Shown: one piece after another, positions 5,528 through 6,650 of the stretch
Layout of the letters: each line of letters opens with the position of its first letter
Numbering within the stretch: the stretch's first letter is position 1
Source of the DNA: Ignavibacteriales bacterium
Lineage (GTDB): Bacteria > Bacteroidota > Ignavibacteria > Ignavibacteriales > Melioribacteraceae
Direction: 5' to 3'
Length of the DNA: 6,650 nt
NCBI GenBank assembly: GCA_020059785.1
Contig: JAGVBL010000201.1
Location: 1 to 6,650 of the forward strand
Made by a program: the position numbers and the translations under genes
Notes under the pieces: generated by a model
What the model saw: only the letters and a program-made list of their open reading frames with translations
What the model was told of the DNA's origin: nothing
Database searches by the model: none

Positions 5528-6650
5528 ATGAGCTTTATACTCCGGATATTAATTATAGCCATTCTTGCGCTCGGTGTTCAGTTTTATTTTGTTAGAAGGA
5601 TTATAAGTTCCATCAAGGAAATATTTCCGCATGTGAACAAGTCCCTGGTTAATAAATATAAATGGGTCTTTCTGTTTTTTGCAAACTTCCATCTCGTCTG
5701 GGGATTGTTTTATCTAATTTATGTACAGGTTACAGGTAAAAACGTATTGTTCCCTCCGCCATATGTTTGGTTCGATATTCTTATACAGTTTCCATTCTGG
5801 GTTTATATAGTTCTTGTTTTTCAATCAATACTCCTTTTTCTGGTAATAGATCTAACAGAATTAATTTTAATTCCTTTTATAAAGAGATACAAAGAAAAAT
5901 TGAAAAAAGTCTTTGCATCAATAAGGATAATTATCGTTGTTTTATTTGCACTCTACATTCCCGTAAGAACTTATTATGATTATTCAAGCGTATCCGTTAG
6001 GATTGTTGAATATACTAAAGAGAATCTACCCGAAGCATTAAATGGTTTCAAGATTGTGCTGATTGCCGACGTACAGGCAGACCGCTACACAAACAAATCC
6101 CGTTTAGATAAATATATTGATGAAGTAAATAAGACAAGCCCCGATTTGGTTCTTATTGCCGGGGATGTTATTACTTCGACGCCAACATATATTCCTTTAG
6201 CAGCAGAATCACTTGGTAAAATAAAGTCGAAATATGGCGTTTACTCTTGCGTGGGAGATCACGACAACTGGGCATACAGAACCGATAACGAAAGAAGCCG
6301 CAGAGAAATTACCGACGCACTGCTTTTGAAGAATGTAAAAATGATCGATAACAGCAAAGTAATTATTGATGTGGATAATGCGAAAGTTGGCATAACATTT
6401 ATCACGAATACTTACGTCCAGAGAGTTGATAATAACACAATCGATACACTCTCCAACCACGTTAACGATGAAGCCATAAGAATATTTTTAACTCATCAGC
6501 CGCGGGATTTTTTAATTGAAAAAGCTTATAAATCAGGGTACGATTTATTCCTTGCCGGTCATACACACGGGGGACAACTAACCTTCTTATTCCCGTTTAT
6601 AAATCTTTCTCCAACCCTCATAGAAGCAAAATATGTAAAAGGCGATTTCC
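5528..6650 (+). CDS. Membrane-anchored metallophosphoesterase, 3' end beyond the window
   Basis: The reading frame is open to the right edge (374 codons seen). The ATG directly follows an in-frame TAA (5525-5527), so this start is well fixed despite a weak Shine-Dalgarno; the gap to the beta-lactamase is 29 bp. Hydrophobic segments lie at about 3-21, 46-66, 79-117 (long, perhaps two helices) and 128-146. Positive stretches at 23-45 and 119-127 suggest the catalytic domain is periplasmic if there are four helices. The calcineurin-like domain starts at LPEALNGFKIVLIAD (167-181). Metal motifs are DVQ (181-183, usually DxH), GDVIT (212-216, usually GDxxD), GDHDNW (243-248, usually GNHD), THQP (322-325) and GHTHGGQ (344-350). 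It is similar in plan to YkuE-type phosphoesterases, but with several ligand changes. The substrate is unknown; a phospholipid, polyprenyl-phosphate or nucleotide are all possible. Confidence 0.85.
   Translation, partial: MSFILRILIIAILALGVQFYFVRRIISSIKEIFPHVNKSLVNKYKWVFLFFANFHLVWGLFYLIYVQVTGKNVLFPPPYVWFDILIQFPFWVYIVLVFQSILLFLVIDLTELILIPFIKRYKEKLKKVFASIRIIIVVLFALYIPVRTYYDYSSVSVRIVEYTKENLPEALNGFKIVLIADVQADRYTNKSRLDKYIDEVNKTSPDLVLIAGDVITSTPTYIPLAAESLGKIKSKYGVYSCVGDHDNWAYRTDNERSRREITDALLLKNVKMIDNSKVIIDVDNAKVGITFITNTYVQRVDNNTIDTLSNHVNDEAIRIFLTHQPRDFLIEKAYKSGYDLFLAGHTHGGQLTFLFPFINLSPTLIEAKYVKGDF

Noticed and set aside
5767..5979. 70-codon + strand open frame in another frame
   Set aside because: It lies inside the metallophosphoesterase reading frame, which has coherent membrane helices and motifs here; the alternative frame shows nothing recognisable.
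6209..6460. 83-codon minus-strand open frame
   Set aside because: It is antisense to the catalytic domain of the metallophosphoesterase, including the GDHDNW motif, and has no features of its own.
1..6650. CRISPR array, tRNA, insertion sequence or phage remnant
   Set aside because: No spaced direct repeats, cloverleaf sequence, transposase-like protein or terminal inverted repeats were seen on either strand.

Overview
The window is AT-rich and densely coding, with every gene on the + strand. It looks like chromosomal DNA from a member of the Bacteroidota/Ignavibacteriota/Chlorobiota group. That placement is an inference from three things: a secreted protein with a carboxypeptidase-like regulatory domain of the kind common in that group, mostly weak or absent Shine-Dalgarno sequences, and a promoter-like TAnnTTTG element. 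I saw no transposase, integrase, tRNA, rRNA, CRISPR array or long repeat.

Left part (1-1773). The window opens on the last codons of an isoaspartyl peptidase/L-asparaginase of the Ntn-hydrolase type. A small four-helix DUF1761 membrane protein follows (139-558). After a 150-bp spacer with a possible Bacteroidetes-type promoter comes a secreted protein with an N-terminal carboxypeptidase-like regulatory domain and a conserved but uncharacterised C-terminal domain (709-1773).

Right part (1848-6650). Five genes are packed like one operon: a HAD-family phosphatase (1848-2498), a crotonase-fold acyl-CoA enzyme with a strong Shine-Dalgarno (2516-3271), a polytopic GT-C-like membrane protein (3268-4737), a class D beta-lactamase with all main active-site motifs (4734-5498), and a membrane-anchored metallophosphoesterase cut by the right edge (5528-6650). 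The crotonase/GT-C and GT-C/beta-lactamase junctions are 4-bp ATGA overlaps, so translation is probably coupled there.

The first two operon genes look metabolic (phosphate ester and acyl-CoA chemistry). The last three act at or outside the inner membrane: a possible lipid-linked sugar transferase, an exported penicillin-recognising enzyme, and a membrane phosphoesterase. A shared envelope role is plausible but unproven. The points most worth a second look are substituted metal ligands in the metallophosphoesterase, a missing catalytic Glu in the crotonase, no obvious catalytic acid in the first loop of the GT-C-like protein, and a resident OXA-type beta-lactamase coupled to that membrane protein. 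No clearly new defence or mobile system is visible.
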